Assembly: GCF_009184425.1 (NCBI RefSeq)
Contig: NZ_WELG01000001.1
Span: 909,033 to 973,032 of the forward strand
Length of the DNA: 64,000 bases
From: Flagellimonas olearia
GTDB taxonomy: Bacteria > Bacteroidota > Bacteroidia > Flavobacteriales > Flavobacteriaceae
Direction: 5' to 3'
Part shown: piece after piece, positions 8,816 through 16,441 of the stretch
Numbering within the stretch: position 1 is the stretch's first letter
Layout: each line of letters begins with the position of its first letter
Translations under genes and position numbers: made by a program
The notes under the pieces: model-generated
What the model saw: only the letters and a program-made list of their open reading frames with translations
Databases searched by the model: none
Told to the model about the DNA's origin: nothing

Positions 8816-9150
8816 TTAAATAGTTTCTTGGCTGGTTTTGACAATTTTGGTCAAAATTTTGATGATTTGCTCTATTTCTTCCAAATACTCTTTCAAATCA
8901 AGGTCAGATAAATTGGCTTTATGAATCAATCGTAACCAATATCTGGATTCACGTGCTTCTTTTGAAGCTATGGCATTTTAGAAATGAAATCTTTTTTGAA
9001 TTGACCTACACCTGCTTCGGCTACATTGGCTCCAATGCTGGTGGATGAACGCAATAATTGATAGGCGAAGACATACTCGTTGTTTTCCTTCAAATTTTTA
9101 ACCAACTTGATGATGCGCAACGAAAATTCAAAACTTCTTTCTTCGATCAA
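8816..9150 (-). pseudogene. Four-helix-bundle (S23/TIGR02436-like) gene disrupted by a one-base deletion
   Basis: The intact N-terminal part reads SFEFSLRIIKLVKNLKE, QLLRSSTSIGANVAEA and FKKDFISKM, the hallmark of the small four-helix-bundle proteins related to 23S rRNA intervening-sequence proteins. After KM the frame hits TAG at 8968-8970. Adding one base restores the expected continuation AIASKEARESRYWLRLI, then HKANLSDLDLKEYLEEI and EQIIKILTKIVKTSQETI up to a stop at 8816-8818. The total of 335 bases is one short of 112 codons, which fits a single deletion near 8971. The start is a TTG at 9150, so the gene may be poorly translated anyway. It sits between serC and serA in the same orientation. 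A sequencing error would be the alternative explanation. Confidence 0.8.
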
Positions 9151-9185
9151 TATTTACGATTTAGAACTAAAAACTCAACACTAAT

Positions 9186-10250
9186 CTATCCTTTTTTCTC
9201 CAATTCGCTCATAATGTCGACCAAAACCCCTACACTTTCCAACGGAAGTGCATTGTACATGGATGCTCGATACCCTCCAACGGACCGGTGCCCATTGATT
9301 CCACTGATCCCTGCTTCCTTGCACATAGTATCGAAAAGCTCTTTTAATCCATCATCTGTTATGTTGAAGGTGGCGTTCATGGTAGAACGGTCTTCCTTGG
9401 CTGCAAAACCAGAAAATACCGGATTCAATTCTATTTCGGAATAAATAAGACTGGCCTTTCGCTCATTGATTTCCTCAATGGCAGCTATCCCTCCCAAATC
9501 CTTTAACCACTGCATGGTAAGCATGGATACGTATACCGCAAATACAGGAGGTGTGTTGAACATACTCTCTTTTGATACATGCACGGCATAATCCAACATG
9601 GACGGGATTTTTCGGGAAACCTTGCCTAAAATATCTTCTTTGACCACTACCAAAGTGGCTCCAGCAGGGCCCATATTCTTTTGCGCCCCGGCATAAATCA
9701 AATCGAATTTTGAAAAATCGAGCTGGCGGGAAAAAATATCGGAGCTCATATCACAGACCAAAGGCACATCCGTTTTGGGGAATTCCTTGATCTGGGTCCC
9801 GAAAATGGTATTGTTGGAGGTAAGGTGCAGGTAATCCAAATCTGAAGGGATATGGTATCCCTTTGGGATATGGTTGAAATTTTCCGCCTGTGAGGAGGCC
9901 ACTTCCACAATATCCCCGAACAATTTGGCCTCCTTGATGGCTTTCTGGCTCCAGGTCCCTGTGTTGACGTAGCCCGCCTTTTTGTCCAAAAGGTTATAGG
10001 CCGCCATCAAAAACTGCATACTGGCCCCTCCTTGTAAGAATAGGGCTTGATATCCCTTTCCTTCCAAGCCTAAAAGTTCAAGGGCCAACGAACGGGCCTT
10101 TTCCATAATGGCCACAAATTCCCTACTGCGGTGAGAGATTTCTATAAGTGATAGACCAATGCCGTCCAGTTCCACTACGGCTTCGGAAGCCTTTTGCATG
10201 ACCTCTTTGGGTAAAATGCAAGGTCCTGCGCTAAAATTGTGTTTTTTCAT
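9186..10250 (-). CDS. serC: 3-phosphoserine aminotransferase
   Basis: PLP-dependent transamination of 3-phosphohydroxypyruvate with glutamate, second step of serine synthesis (also used in PLP synthesis). The 354-residue protein begins with the typical MKKHNFSAGPCILPKEVM, has EISHRSREF, LFLQGGASMQF, the PLP-lysine region DLIYAGAQKNMGPAG (Lys after Gln in AGAQK) and the C-terminal GHRSVGGYRASMYNALP signature. It lies 69 bases downstream of the acyl-CoA reductase gene and upstream of serA. Confidence 0.95.
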   Translation of the reverse strand: MKKHNFSAGPCILPKEVMQKASEAVVELDGIGLSLIEISHRSREFVAIMEKARSLALELLGLEGKGYQALFLQGGASMQFLMAAYNLLDKKAGYVNTGTWSQKAIKEAKLFGDIVEVASSQAENFNHIPKGYHIPSDLDYLHLTSNNTIFGTQIKEFPKTDVPLVCDMSSDIFSRQLDFSKFDLIYAGAQKNMGPAGATLVVVKEDILGKVSRKIPSMLDYAVHVSKESMFNTPPVFAVYVSMLTMQWLKDLGGIAAIEEINERKASLIYSEIELNPVFSGFAAKEDRSTMNATFNITDDGLKELFDTMCKEAGISGINGHRSVGGYRASMYNALPLESVGVLVDIMSELEKKG

Positions 10251-10319
10251 TCCCTTAATTTAAAGGGTAAAGGTCTAAAAAAAACTTGGATCTAAAAACG
10301 GTTTCGGTAAACGGTTTTT

Positions 10320-11354
10320 CTATAGTTGAAGTAAAAATTCCATAGTGTCCACACCATCTGCGTAATCATCCAGTTTGGGTTTTTGGGTCTCCCCGAAAGC
10401 AACATCATTAGATTGGCTCTCTGCAGACACGATACATTGGATTTGCTCTTCTTGTCCCAACAACTGTTCACGTAGTTCTTCCAACGAATCGTAATGGGAA
10501 TAAAATAATGCCGCGATAGGGGAAGAGAATCCCTCGTCTTCCTTGAGTACCAAAAAACCATTGTCCAGAATCTTGAAATCGCTCATCAGGTACACTGCCT
10601 TGTTGTAGTCGTAGTTATTGGCATATTTATGATGATGGATAACCTCCTGAAAAGTAAACATGGCCTTGTAAAATGTATCAAAATCATATCCTTTGGGCAC
10701 AAAAAGCTTGGCTACATTCCTACAACCCAACCCGTAATACCTGAAAATATCCTCACCCAAGGCTTCCAGCTCAGCTTGGGATTCATTCCCGCTTAGGATG
10801 GCCACCGAACTTCTGTTCTTTCGGATGATGTTCGGTCTTTTTCCAAAGTAATGTTCAAAATAGCGCCCGGTATTGTTGCTTCCCGTGGCAATGACCGCAT
10901 CGAAATTTTCCAGTTTACCTTCGGTAAATTCAATCCGTTCAGTCAATAAGGGCTCCTCTTTCATCAAAAAATCGGAAATAAAGGGGAGCAATACCTTATC
11001 ATTGGAGGAAAGCTTGGCCAACACCTTGTTCCCAGAGAGCAGCACACATAAAAAATCATGGAATCCCACCAAGGGAATATTACCGGCCATGACAATACCG
11101 ATGGTCTTTGGAGCGTTATCAACCGTAAGCTCATACTTGGAAAGCCATTGGGATAGGGTTTCTTCGGTCAACAATTCGCTCCATTGTTTTAGCGCAACGA
11201 TGATGTTGTCCCGGGTAAACCACCCATTTTGCTGTTCAGCCTTGGTCAGGGCCTCTTCAAATGAAGCCGATGAACCATTGTCATTTTCACAAAAATCGGC
11301 AAGGTAACTTCCAAGTTTAACAAAAGCTTTCAATATTGGGAGATGTGCCCTCAT
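10320..11354 (-). CDS. Acyl-CoA reductase, LuxC family
   Basis: A 344-residue member of the LuxC/acyl-CoA reductase family, which reduces acyl thioesters to aldehydes through a cysteine thioester. Visible: TIGIVMAGNIPLVGFHD (about 84-100), VIATGSNNTGRYFEHYFG (154-171), and the catalytic Cys211 in YYGLGCRNVAKLFVP. There is no LuxD or LuxE partner, so it is not bioluminescence. Flavobacteria commonly carry this gene next to serC and a divergent ferredoxin; the physiological substrate is unknown to me. A -7 box lies on this strand within the shared intergenic region. Confidence 0.85.
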   Translation of the reverse strand: MRAHLPILKAFVKLGSYLADFCENDNGSSASFEEALTKAEQQNGWFTRDNIIVALKQWSELLTEETLSQWLSKYELTVDNAPKTIGIVMAGNIPLVGFHDFLCVLLSGNKVLAKLSSNDKVLLPFISDFLMKEEPLLTERIEFTEGKLENFDAVIATGSNNTGRYFEHYFGKRPNIIRKNRSSVAILSGNESQAELEALGEDIFRYYGLGCRNVAKLFVPKGYDFDTFYKAMFTFQEVIHHHKYANNYDYNKAVYLMSDFKILDNGFLVLKEDEGFSSPIAALFYSHYDSLEELREQLLGQEEQIQCIVSAESQSNDVAFGETQKPKLDDYADGVDTMEFLLQL

Positions 11355-11359
11355 TATAT

Positions 11360-11390
11360 TTGTATACTAATTTGGTAGGGTTTATTTTTG
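11360..11390 (+). promoter_or_regulatory. Promoter of the ferredoxin gene
   Basis: TTG at 11360-11362, 20 bases, then TATTTTTG at 11383-11390: a full Bacteroidota promoter. The ferredoxin ATG is at 11440. Confidence 0.6.
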
Positions 11391-11391
11391 C

Positions 11392-11399
11392 CAAAAATA
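11392..11399 (-). promoter_or_regulatory. -7 promoter box of the acyl-CoA reductase gene
   Basis: Minus-strand TATTTTTG, one base away from the plus-strand -7 box of the ferredoxin promoter (11383-11390). The gene starts at 11354. No good -33 element was seen. Confidence 0.5.
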
Positions 11400-11439
11400 C
11401 GCATGCTGAAATGAATCAGCACCACGGAAAAAGAAAATT

Positions 11440-11793
11440 ATGGCGATAATTATAACAGACGAATGCATTAACTGCGGGGCCTGCGAGCCAGAATGCCCCA
11501 ATACAGCAATATACGAAGGAGCCGACGAATGGCGATATGGTGACGGTACTTCCTTGGAGGGCGATGTGGTCCTTCCCAACGGAAAGGCCGTGAATGCCGA
11601 GGAGGTCCAGGAACCCGTGAGTGACGAAATCTATTATATAGCACCCGATAAGTGTACCGAGTGCATGGGCTTCCATGAAGAACCCCAATGTGCGGCGGTT
11701 TGTCCTGTGGATTGCTGTGTGCCGGACGAAGATCACGTGGAAAGCGAAGAAGAGCTTTTGGGTAAACAGAAGTTTATGCACCCCAACGGGTAA
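11440..11793 (+). CDS. 2[4Fe-4S] ferredoxin
   Basis: A 117-residue electron carrier. The first cluster uses Cys9, Cys12, Cys15 (CINCGAC) and Cys19 followed by Pro; the second uses Cys72, Cys75, Cys84, Cys88 and Cys92/93 (CTECMGF ... [11 protein letters not shown]), with the 8-residue insertion between the second and third Cys typical of Chromatium-type ferredoxins. The middle (about 30-66) is acidic. Divergent from acyl-CoA reductase with overlapping promoters, and followed by a strong terminator, so it is a single-gene transcript. Confidence 0.93.
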   Translation: MAIIITDECINCGACEPECPNTAIYEGADEWRYGDGTSLEGDVVLPNGKAVNAEEVQEPVSDEIYYIAPDKCTECMGFHEEPQCAAVCPVDCCVPDEDHVESEEELLGKQKFMHPNG

Positions 11794-11816
11794 CCCATAA
11801 AAAACACGTAATTTAG

Positions 11817-11842
11817 CCCCGAATTTATTTCGGGGTTTTTTT
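11817..11842 (+). terminator. Rho-independent terminator of the ferredoxin gene
   Basis: Stem CCCCGAA / TTCGGGG (11817-11823 and 11829-11835), 5-base loop, then seven T. Confidence 0.85.
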
Positions 11843-11971
11843 ATGCAGGAAAAAGAAAAAACATATAATGGTTTTTGGAAGCAGGCCGGGTGTATTTTGT
11901 CACTTGTGGCCATTTTTGGAATAATCGGTCTTTTTGCCATGGGCTTTTATTTCCTGATAAAAGGGTTTTAA
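11843..11971 (+). CDS. Possible 42-residue single-pass membrane peptide
   Basis: An ATG immediately after the ferredoxin terminator T-run opens a 42-codon frame: a charged N-terminus (MQEKEKTYNGFWKQ), one hydrophobic segment of about 22 residues (from CILSLVAIFGII through FYFLI) and a short KGF end. The composition is that of a real small inner-membrane peptide, but it would need read-through of the terminator or an unseen promoter, and it ends 25 bases before the ychF -7 box. Coding status is uncertain. Confidence 0.35.
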   Translation: MQEKEKTYNGFWKQAGCILSLVAIFGIIGLFAMGFYFLIKGF

Positions 11972-11995
11972 AACGTTCAAAACAAAACTTCAACT

Positions 11996-12003
11996 TATAT
12001 TTG
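11996..12003 (+). promoter_or_regulatory. -7 promoter box of ychF
   Basis: TATATTTG, exact TAnnTTTG, 24 bases before the ychF ATG. A -33 TTG is not evident. Confidence 0.5.
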
Positions 12004-12027
12004 CAGCCTTAAAATACACCTGAATAG

Positions 12028-13122
12028 ATGAAAGCCGGTATCGTAGGATTGCCCAATGTGGGAAAATCCACCCTCTTTAACTGTTTGTCCAATGCCAAGG
12101 CGCAAAGTGCCAACTTTCCCTTCTGCACCATTGAACCCAATATTGGGGTGGTAAACGTACCCGATACCCGCTTGGAAAAATTGGAGGAATTGGTGAATCC
12201 TGAACGCGTAATTCCCGCCACCGTGGAAATTGTGGACATAGCCGGTTTGGTAAAAGGTGCGAGCAAAGGTGAAGGGCTCGGCAACCAATTTTTGGGCAAT
12301 ATCCGTGAAACAGATGCCATTCTTCATGTCTTACGCTGTTTTGACAATGATAATATTGTACACGTAGATGGTTCCGTAGACCCTATCCGGGACAAGGAGA
12401 CCATCGATATGGAACTCCAATTGAAAGATTTGGAGAGCGTGGAGAAAAAATTGGACAAGGTAAAACGTGCCGCCAAAACCGGAAACAAAGAGGCCCAGAA
12501 GGAAGAAGCTGTTCTTTCTGCCTTGAAAACAGGTTTGGAATCCGGCACATCGGTACGGGCCATTCAACTCAGCGATGAAGATAGACAGGAATATGTAAAA
12601 CCGCTCCAATTGATCACGGACAAGCCTGTAATGTATGTCTGTAACGTAGGGGAAGAAGCCGCAGCTACCGGAAACGCCTATGTGGAAAAAGTTAGGGAAG
12701 CCGTGGCCCAGGAAAATGCCGAGGTCATCTTTTTGGCCGTGGGTACCGAGGCCGATATCACCGAATTGGAAACCTACGAGGAGCGTCAGATGTTCTTGGA
12801 AGATTTGGGTCTTTCTGAACCAGGTTCTGCCAAACTCATCCGTGGCGCCTACCGTTTGTTGGATTTGGAGACCTATTTTACCGCTGGGGTCAAGGAAGTC
12901 CGTGCATGGACCATCCCTGTGGGAGCTACGGCACCCCAGGCAGCGGGTGTGATCCATACCGATTTTGAAAAAGGATTTATCCGTGCCGAGGTCATTGCCT
13001 ATGACGACTACGTAAAGCACGGTAGTGAGGCCAAGGTCAAGGAGGCTGGCCGTATGCGGGTGGAAGGCAAGGAATACATCGTTAAGGATGGCGATGTGAT
13101 GCATTTCCGCTTCAACGTGTAA
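12028..13122 (+). CDS. ychF: Redox-regulated ATPase YchF (Obg-like)
   Basis: A 364-residue P-loop protein of the Obg-related YchF/OLA1 family, which prefers ATP and associates with ribosomes in translation and stress control. P-loop GLPNVGKST is at residues 7-15, followed by switch I FPFCTIEPN, the DxxG-type DIAGLVKGASKGEGLGN, and NVGE in place of the usual NKxD guanine motif (about residue 207), the hallmark of ATP specificity. The C-terminal TGS-like domain ends with MRVEGKEYIVKDGDVMHFRFNV. Length is exactly typical. Confidence 0.96.
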   Translation: MKAGIVGLPNVGKSTLFNCLSNAKAQSANFPFCTIEPNIGVVNVPDTRLEKLEELVNPERVIPATVEIVDIAGLVKGASKGEGLGNQFLGNIRETDAILHVLRCFDNDNIVHVDGSVDPIRDKETIDMELQLKDLESVEKKLDKVKRAAKTGNKEAQKEEAVLSALKTGLESGTSVRAIQLSDEDRQEYVKPLQLITDKPVMYVCNVGEEAAATGNAYVEKVREAVAQENAEVIFLAVGTEADITELETYEERQMFLEDLGLSEPGSAKLIRGAYRLLDLETYFTAGVKEVRAWTIPVGATAPQAAGVIHTDFEKGFIRAEVIAYDDYVKHGSEAKVKEAGRMRVEGKEYIVKDGDVMHFRFNV

Positions 13123-13150
13123 CTATTGAAAAAATCTTGAGAGGGTAAAA

Positions 13151-13274
13151 TTTCCGTCAACTCAAAACCAGCATCCGTCAATTCATAGGACCCATCAGTA
13201 CATTGATGGGTCTTTTTTTGTTTCAGAGTATCGATTTTAAAGGTCTAATCCATTAAATCTTTAAAAATTTTGAT
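13151..13274 (+). promoter_or_regulatory. Shared leader, copy 1: phased direct repeats, hairpin and 5' region of the first TIG lipoprotein gene
   Basis: Contains CCGTCAA at 13154-13160 and 13175-13181 (21-base phase, each within TCCGTCAAyTCA), then a hairpin CCCATCA / TGATGGG (13191-13210, loop about 6) with a T-run to 13219, then a conserved AGAGTATCGATTTTA block and an AT-rich run to the ATG. The hairpin also serves as the only visible terminator for ychF. The -7 region here reads TAAAGGTC and is poorer than in copy 3. Confidence 0.65.
13191..13220 (+). terminator. Terminator after ychF, within leader copy 1
   Basis: Seven-base stem CCCATCA/TGATGGG, loop GTACAT, then TCTTTTTTTG. It lies 70 bases after the ychF stop. 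Confidence 0.7.
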
Positions 13275-13619
13275 ATGAAAAAAGCAATATTGATGGGCCT
13301 TCCCATAATGAGTATATGCCTAATTCTTTCCTGCGGCAAGGACGATGGGCCAACTCCTGATCCAGAACCTCAAGAAGTTGAAATTACTAGTTTTTCCCCC
13401 ACATCCGGAACCGTGGGCACCGAAGTGACCATCAATGGTAAGAACTTCAGTTCTGCAAAAGAAGAAAACAATGTAACTTTCGGCTCATTTAAAGCCCCGG
13501 TTGTTGAAGCTAGTCCAACTAAGCTCGTTGTACAGGTGCCTACAAATGCAGTTACAGGTAAAATTACTGTTACTGTTGGCAGCAGCTCCGCCACGAGTAC
13601 CACAAATTTTGAGGTGTTG
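13202..13619 (+). repeat. 418-base near-identical block, copy 1
   Basis: Spans the end of the leader hairpin, the 5' untranslated part and the first 345 coding bases (signal peptide plus first TIG domain). Compared by eye with 14813-15230 it differs at about four positions (one in the leader, three in the coding part), after which the two genes diverge abruptly. Confidence 0.85.
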
Positions 13620-14699
13620 GTGTCCAGTGGCCCTCCCACAGTTACAAATTTCGAACCTAAATTTGGTGTACCGGGTACCGAAGTGATTATTTATGGAGAA
13701 AATTTCAGCACACAGGCCAATGCGATTACCGTTACGTTTGGCGATGCTGATGCTATACCAACAAATGTGGTCAATGGCCAAATTACACTTAAAGTACCGG
13801 AGGGAGCCACCACAGGTTCTTTAAGCATTGTTACCATGGGTGCCCCAACAGTGACCACTGCAGATGATTTCACAGTGTATGTCCCCTCATCCATGACCAT
13901 GACCCCTGATGCAGGTTATGTTGAGGAACCAGCTTTTGAGATTGGCGAAGAAATATCGCTATTTTTTAACGCTGATGTTCCTTCAGGCATAAGTGAATTT
14001 TTGGTGCACAAAATCATTAACGGAGGTGAGCCTGCACTGCTAGGAGATATTACATTCTATCATGGTTATGTAACACTTAATAATATTCAACTTTTACCAG
14101 AGGTAGAGGAAGCGATCGGAAACGAAGTGGAAATCATCTTCAGTTTAAAGGGCGAGGCGGATATTGATTATGCCACCGCTAGCTTTTCCTATACCGTAGC
14201 GGAACAAGGTCAAGGGGGTTATGGAGGAAAGTACCCCACCTTTAGCATTATTGCCAATGTTAAACTAGGTAGCCAAGGAAACATGGAATATGGAAGTTAC
14301 TATAATTCTTCGGCCAATGCAGTTTATTCCAATCCTGGAGGACTTACCGACAGTGAACAACAACTGGTTGATATTACGTTTGGCACAAGTGAAACCTATC
14401 CTAATCTAATTTCACCGGACGAACGTGCCAACTACGGTTTAAATAATCCATTGGGGGATAATGCCGCCAAAACTTGGCTTATTTTCAATGGCCCGGCCTC
14501 AAACTTTAATGAAATAACCTCTTACGATGTGGGCGCGGCCTACGTTACGGAATATTGGCATCAAGGCGTTTCAATTGAAGAAAACATGTTGTATAAATTT
14601 CAGAATGCATCTGGAGAAAAAGGGGTTATTAAAGTAAATTCAATTACAGGTGATGGTGATAATAAAGTGGTGCATTTTGATATTATTGTTCAAGATTGA
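13275..14699 (+). CDS. Surface lipoprotein with two IPT/TIG domains and a novel C-terminal region
   Basis: A 474-residue lipoprotein. The signal peptide ends in LILSC with the lipidated Cys at residue 20, followed by GKDDG, an acidic stretch resembling the Bacteroidota lipoprotein export signal, so a surface location is likely. Two immunoglobulin-like IPT/TIG domains follow (about 36-115, SFSPTSGTVGTEVTINGKNF; about 122-200, NFEPKFGVPGTEVIIYGENF). Residues 205-474 have no motif I recognise; they are acidic, rich in Tyr, Asn and Gly, and end in a beta-like HFDIIVQD. Unlike its two downstream paralogues it lacks Kelch repeats. TIG modules typically act as stalks or binding modules on the cell surface. 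It has its own terminator. Confidence 0.8.
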   Translation: MKKAILMGLPIMSICLILSCGKDDGPTPDPEPQEVEITSFSPTSGTVGTEVTINGKNFSSAKEENNVTFGSFKAPVVEASPTKLVVQVPTNAVTGKITVTVGSSSATSTTNFEVLVSSGPPTVTNFEPKFGVPGTEVIIYGENFSTQANAITVTFGDADAIPTNVVNGQITLKVPEGATTGSLSIVTMGAPTVTTADDFTVYVPSSMTMTPDAGYVEEPAFEIGEEISLFFNADVPSGISEFLVHKIINGGEPALLGDITFYHGYVTLNNIQLLPEVEEAIGNEVEIIFSLKGEADIDYATASFSYTVAEQGQGGYGGKYPTFSIIANVKLGSQGNMEYGSYYNSSANAVYSNPGGLTDSEQQLVDITFGTSETYPNLISPDERANYGLNNPLGDNAAKTWLIFNGPASNFNEITSYDVGAAYVTEYWHQGVSIEENMLYKFQNASGEKGVIKVNSITGDGDNKVVHFDIIVQD

Positions 14700-14720
14700 C
14701 CCATTTTAAATTCCAAGTTT

Positions 14721-14748
14721 AACCGGCCACCATGATGGCCGGTTTTTA
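14721..14748 (+). terminator. Terminator of the first TIG lipoprotein gene
   Basis: Nine-base stem AACCGGCCA / TGGCCGGTT with a 6-base loop and TTTTT tail, 22 bases after the stop. Confidence 0.85.
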
Positions 14749-14761
14749 GTATATGACAAAG

Positions 14762-14885
14762 CTTCCGTCAATTCAAAACGTACATCCGTCAACTCATATG
14801 GCCCATCAATATATTGATGGGTCTTTTTTTGTTCCAGAGTATCGATTTTAAAGGTCTAATCCATTAAATCTTTAAAAATTTTGAT
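14762..14885 (+). promoter_or_regulatory. Shared leader, copy 2, upstream of the second TIG/Kelch gene
   Basis: CCGTCAA at 14765-14771 and 14786-14792 (21-base phase), then a perfect 20-base palindrome at 14802-14821 (CCCATCAAT/ATTGATGGG around AT) and a T-run, then a 5' region almost identical to copy 1. The previous gene already has its own terminator at 14721, so this hairpin is part of the repeated unit rather than needed for termination. Confidence 0.7.
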
Positions 14886-15230
14886 ATGAAAAAAGCAATA
14901 TTGATGGGCCTTCCCATAATGAGTATATGCCTAATTCTTTCCTGCGGCAAGGACGATGGGCCAACTCCTGATCCAGAACCTCAAGAAGTTGAAATTGCTA
15001 GTTTTTCCCCCACATCCGGAACCGTGGGCACCGAAGTGACCATCAATGGTAAGAACTTCAGTTCTACAAAAGAAGAAAACAATGTAACTTTCGGCTCATT
15101 TAAAGCCCCGGTTGTTGAAGCTAGTCCAACTAAGCTCGTTGTACAGGTGCCTACAAATGCAGTTACAGGTAAAATTACTGTTACTGTTGGCAGCAGCTCC
15201 GCCACGAGTGCCACAAATTTTGAGGTGTTG
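14813..15230 (+). repeat. 418-base near-identical block, copy 2
   Basis: Partner of 13202-13619, about 99 percent identical by eye. The boundary is sharp after GAGGTGTTG in both genes. Confidence 0.85.
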
Positions 15231-16391
15231 ATTTTTCCCGGTTCATTATCCATTGATGATTTTCAACCCAAGGAAGGTGATTTTGGTACTATTGTATTCA
15301 TAGATGGTTCCAATTTTAGTGCCGTACTCTCCGAAAATACAGTAAAGTTTGGGGACGTACAGGCCGAAGTGACGGATGCAACGACCTCCAAACTTACCGT
15401 AAAGGTGCCATCTGGAGCCAACACCAATCTGATATCTGTAACGGTAGCAGATCATACCACGGAAACCGCGGAATACTTTCAATTACCGGTCTGGCGTACA
15501 TTGAATGACTTTTCTGGCAGTCCTCGAAGAAATGCATTTTCCTGTGTTGTTGATGGAAATGCCTATGTTGGAATGGGAATAGGGGATGGAAACTTTTACG
15601 ATATTTGGTCCTATGATCAAAACGGCGACAGTTGGTCGAATACCGAAAGTGCTTATCCAGGTAAGGGCAACACAGATCCAGCAGAGTTTGTTTTGGATGG
15701 TAAGGTCTATGTCTTGGATGGTCTGGAAGGAGGATTGGGTCTTTGGACCAACGAGTTTCGTTCTTATGACGTAGCGACCAATGAATGGACAAACCTTCCA
15801 AATTTTTCAGGGAGCGTACGTTATAGGGCCATTGACTTTACCCTACAGGGCAAAGGATACGTTGTAGGTGGAATAAGTAGCGAGAACACTTTTATGGCAG
15901 ATGTTTGGGAATATGACTCCCAAGAAGGCACTTGGACCGAAAAGACACCCTATCCCCAGCCAGAAGGAATTTACAATATGGCCTCTTTTATTATAGATGA
16001 CCACGCCTATGTGGGAGCAGGGGGGGTTGGCCCCTTATCGTCAAGTGCTGATTTTTATAAATTTGACGGCGTTGATTGGACCCCGATTGCAAGTCTCCCA
16101 GAGTCAGCACATTCCAGAGTTGGCCCTGTTGGTTTTTCAATTAATGGCAAGGGGTATATAGGATTGGGAAGAAACGTTGAAAATTACCTAATGCTCCAAG
16201 ACTTCTATGAGTATGACCCCGGTACCGATGTTTGGACTCAAATAGAAGATTTTCCATCCGTACCCAGGTATTTGGCCACAGCTTTTGTGTTGGACGGCAA
16301 GGCTTATGTAGGCCTGGGAGATGCAGGCGGCGATTTGGATGAGCAACAAGATATATACTTGTTTGACCCTGCCAATATTGCACCGCAATAA
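14886..16391 (+). CDS. Surface lipoprotein with two IPT/TIG domains and a six-bladed Kelch propeller
   Basis: A 501-residue lipoprotein; Cys20 of LILSC followed by GKDDG, as in its neighbour. TIG domains at about 36-115 (almost identical to the first gene) and about 119-195 (DDFQPKEGDFGTIVFIDGSNF). Residues 205-500 hold six Kelch-like units, recognised by YVGMGIG, VYVLDGLEGG, YVVGGIS, YVGAGGVG, YIGLGRN and YVGLGDAGG, each followed by a W-x-YD-type strand (DIWSYDQNGDSW, DVWEYDSQEGTW, DFYEYDPGTDVW). A closed six-bladed propeller is expected. Kelch propellers bind glycans or proteins, or serve as a galactose-oxidase-like scaffold; no catalytic Cys/Tyr/His copper set is evident. Surface adhesion or substrate binding is the best guess. 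Confidence 0.82.
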   Translation: MKKAILMGLPIMSICLILSCGKDDGPTPDPEPQEVEIASFSPTSGTVGTEVTINGKNFSSTKEENNVTFGSFKAPVVEASPTKLVVQVPTNAVTGKITVTVGSSSATSATNFEVLIFPGSLSIDDFQPKEGDFGTIVFIDGSNFSAVLSENTVKFGDVQAEVTDATTSKLTVKVPSGANTNLISVTVADHTTETAEYFQLPVWRTLNDFSGSPRRNAFSCVVDGNAYVGMGIGDGNFYDIWSYDQNGDSWSNTESAYPGKGNTDPAEFVLDGKVYVLDGLEGGLGLWTNEFRSYDVATNEWTNLPNFSGSVRYRAIDFTLQGKGYVVGGISSENTFMADVWEYDSQEGTWTEKTPYPQPEGIYNMASFIIDDHAYVGAGGVGPLSSSADFYKFDGVDWTPIASLPESAHSRVGPVGFSINGKGYIGLGRNVENYLMLQDFYEYDPGTDVWTQIEDFPSVPRYLATAFVLDGKAYVGLGDAGGDLDEQQDIYLFDPANIAPQ

Positions 16392-16441
16392 TCCGTTGGA
16401 CGAACGACCTTTTTATGACAACAGCATCCTTGTTATAACTA

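Noticed and set aside
12331-13104. Long antisense frame within ychF
   Set aside because: Shadow of a conserved gene in the opposite strand; no recognisable domain or promoter.
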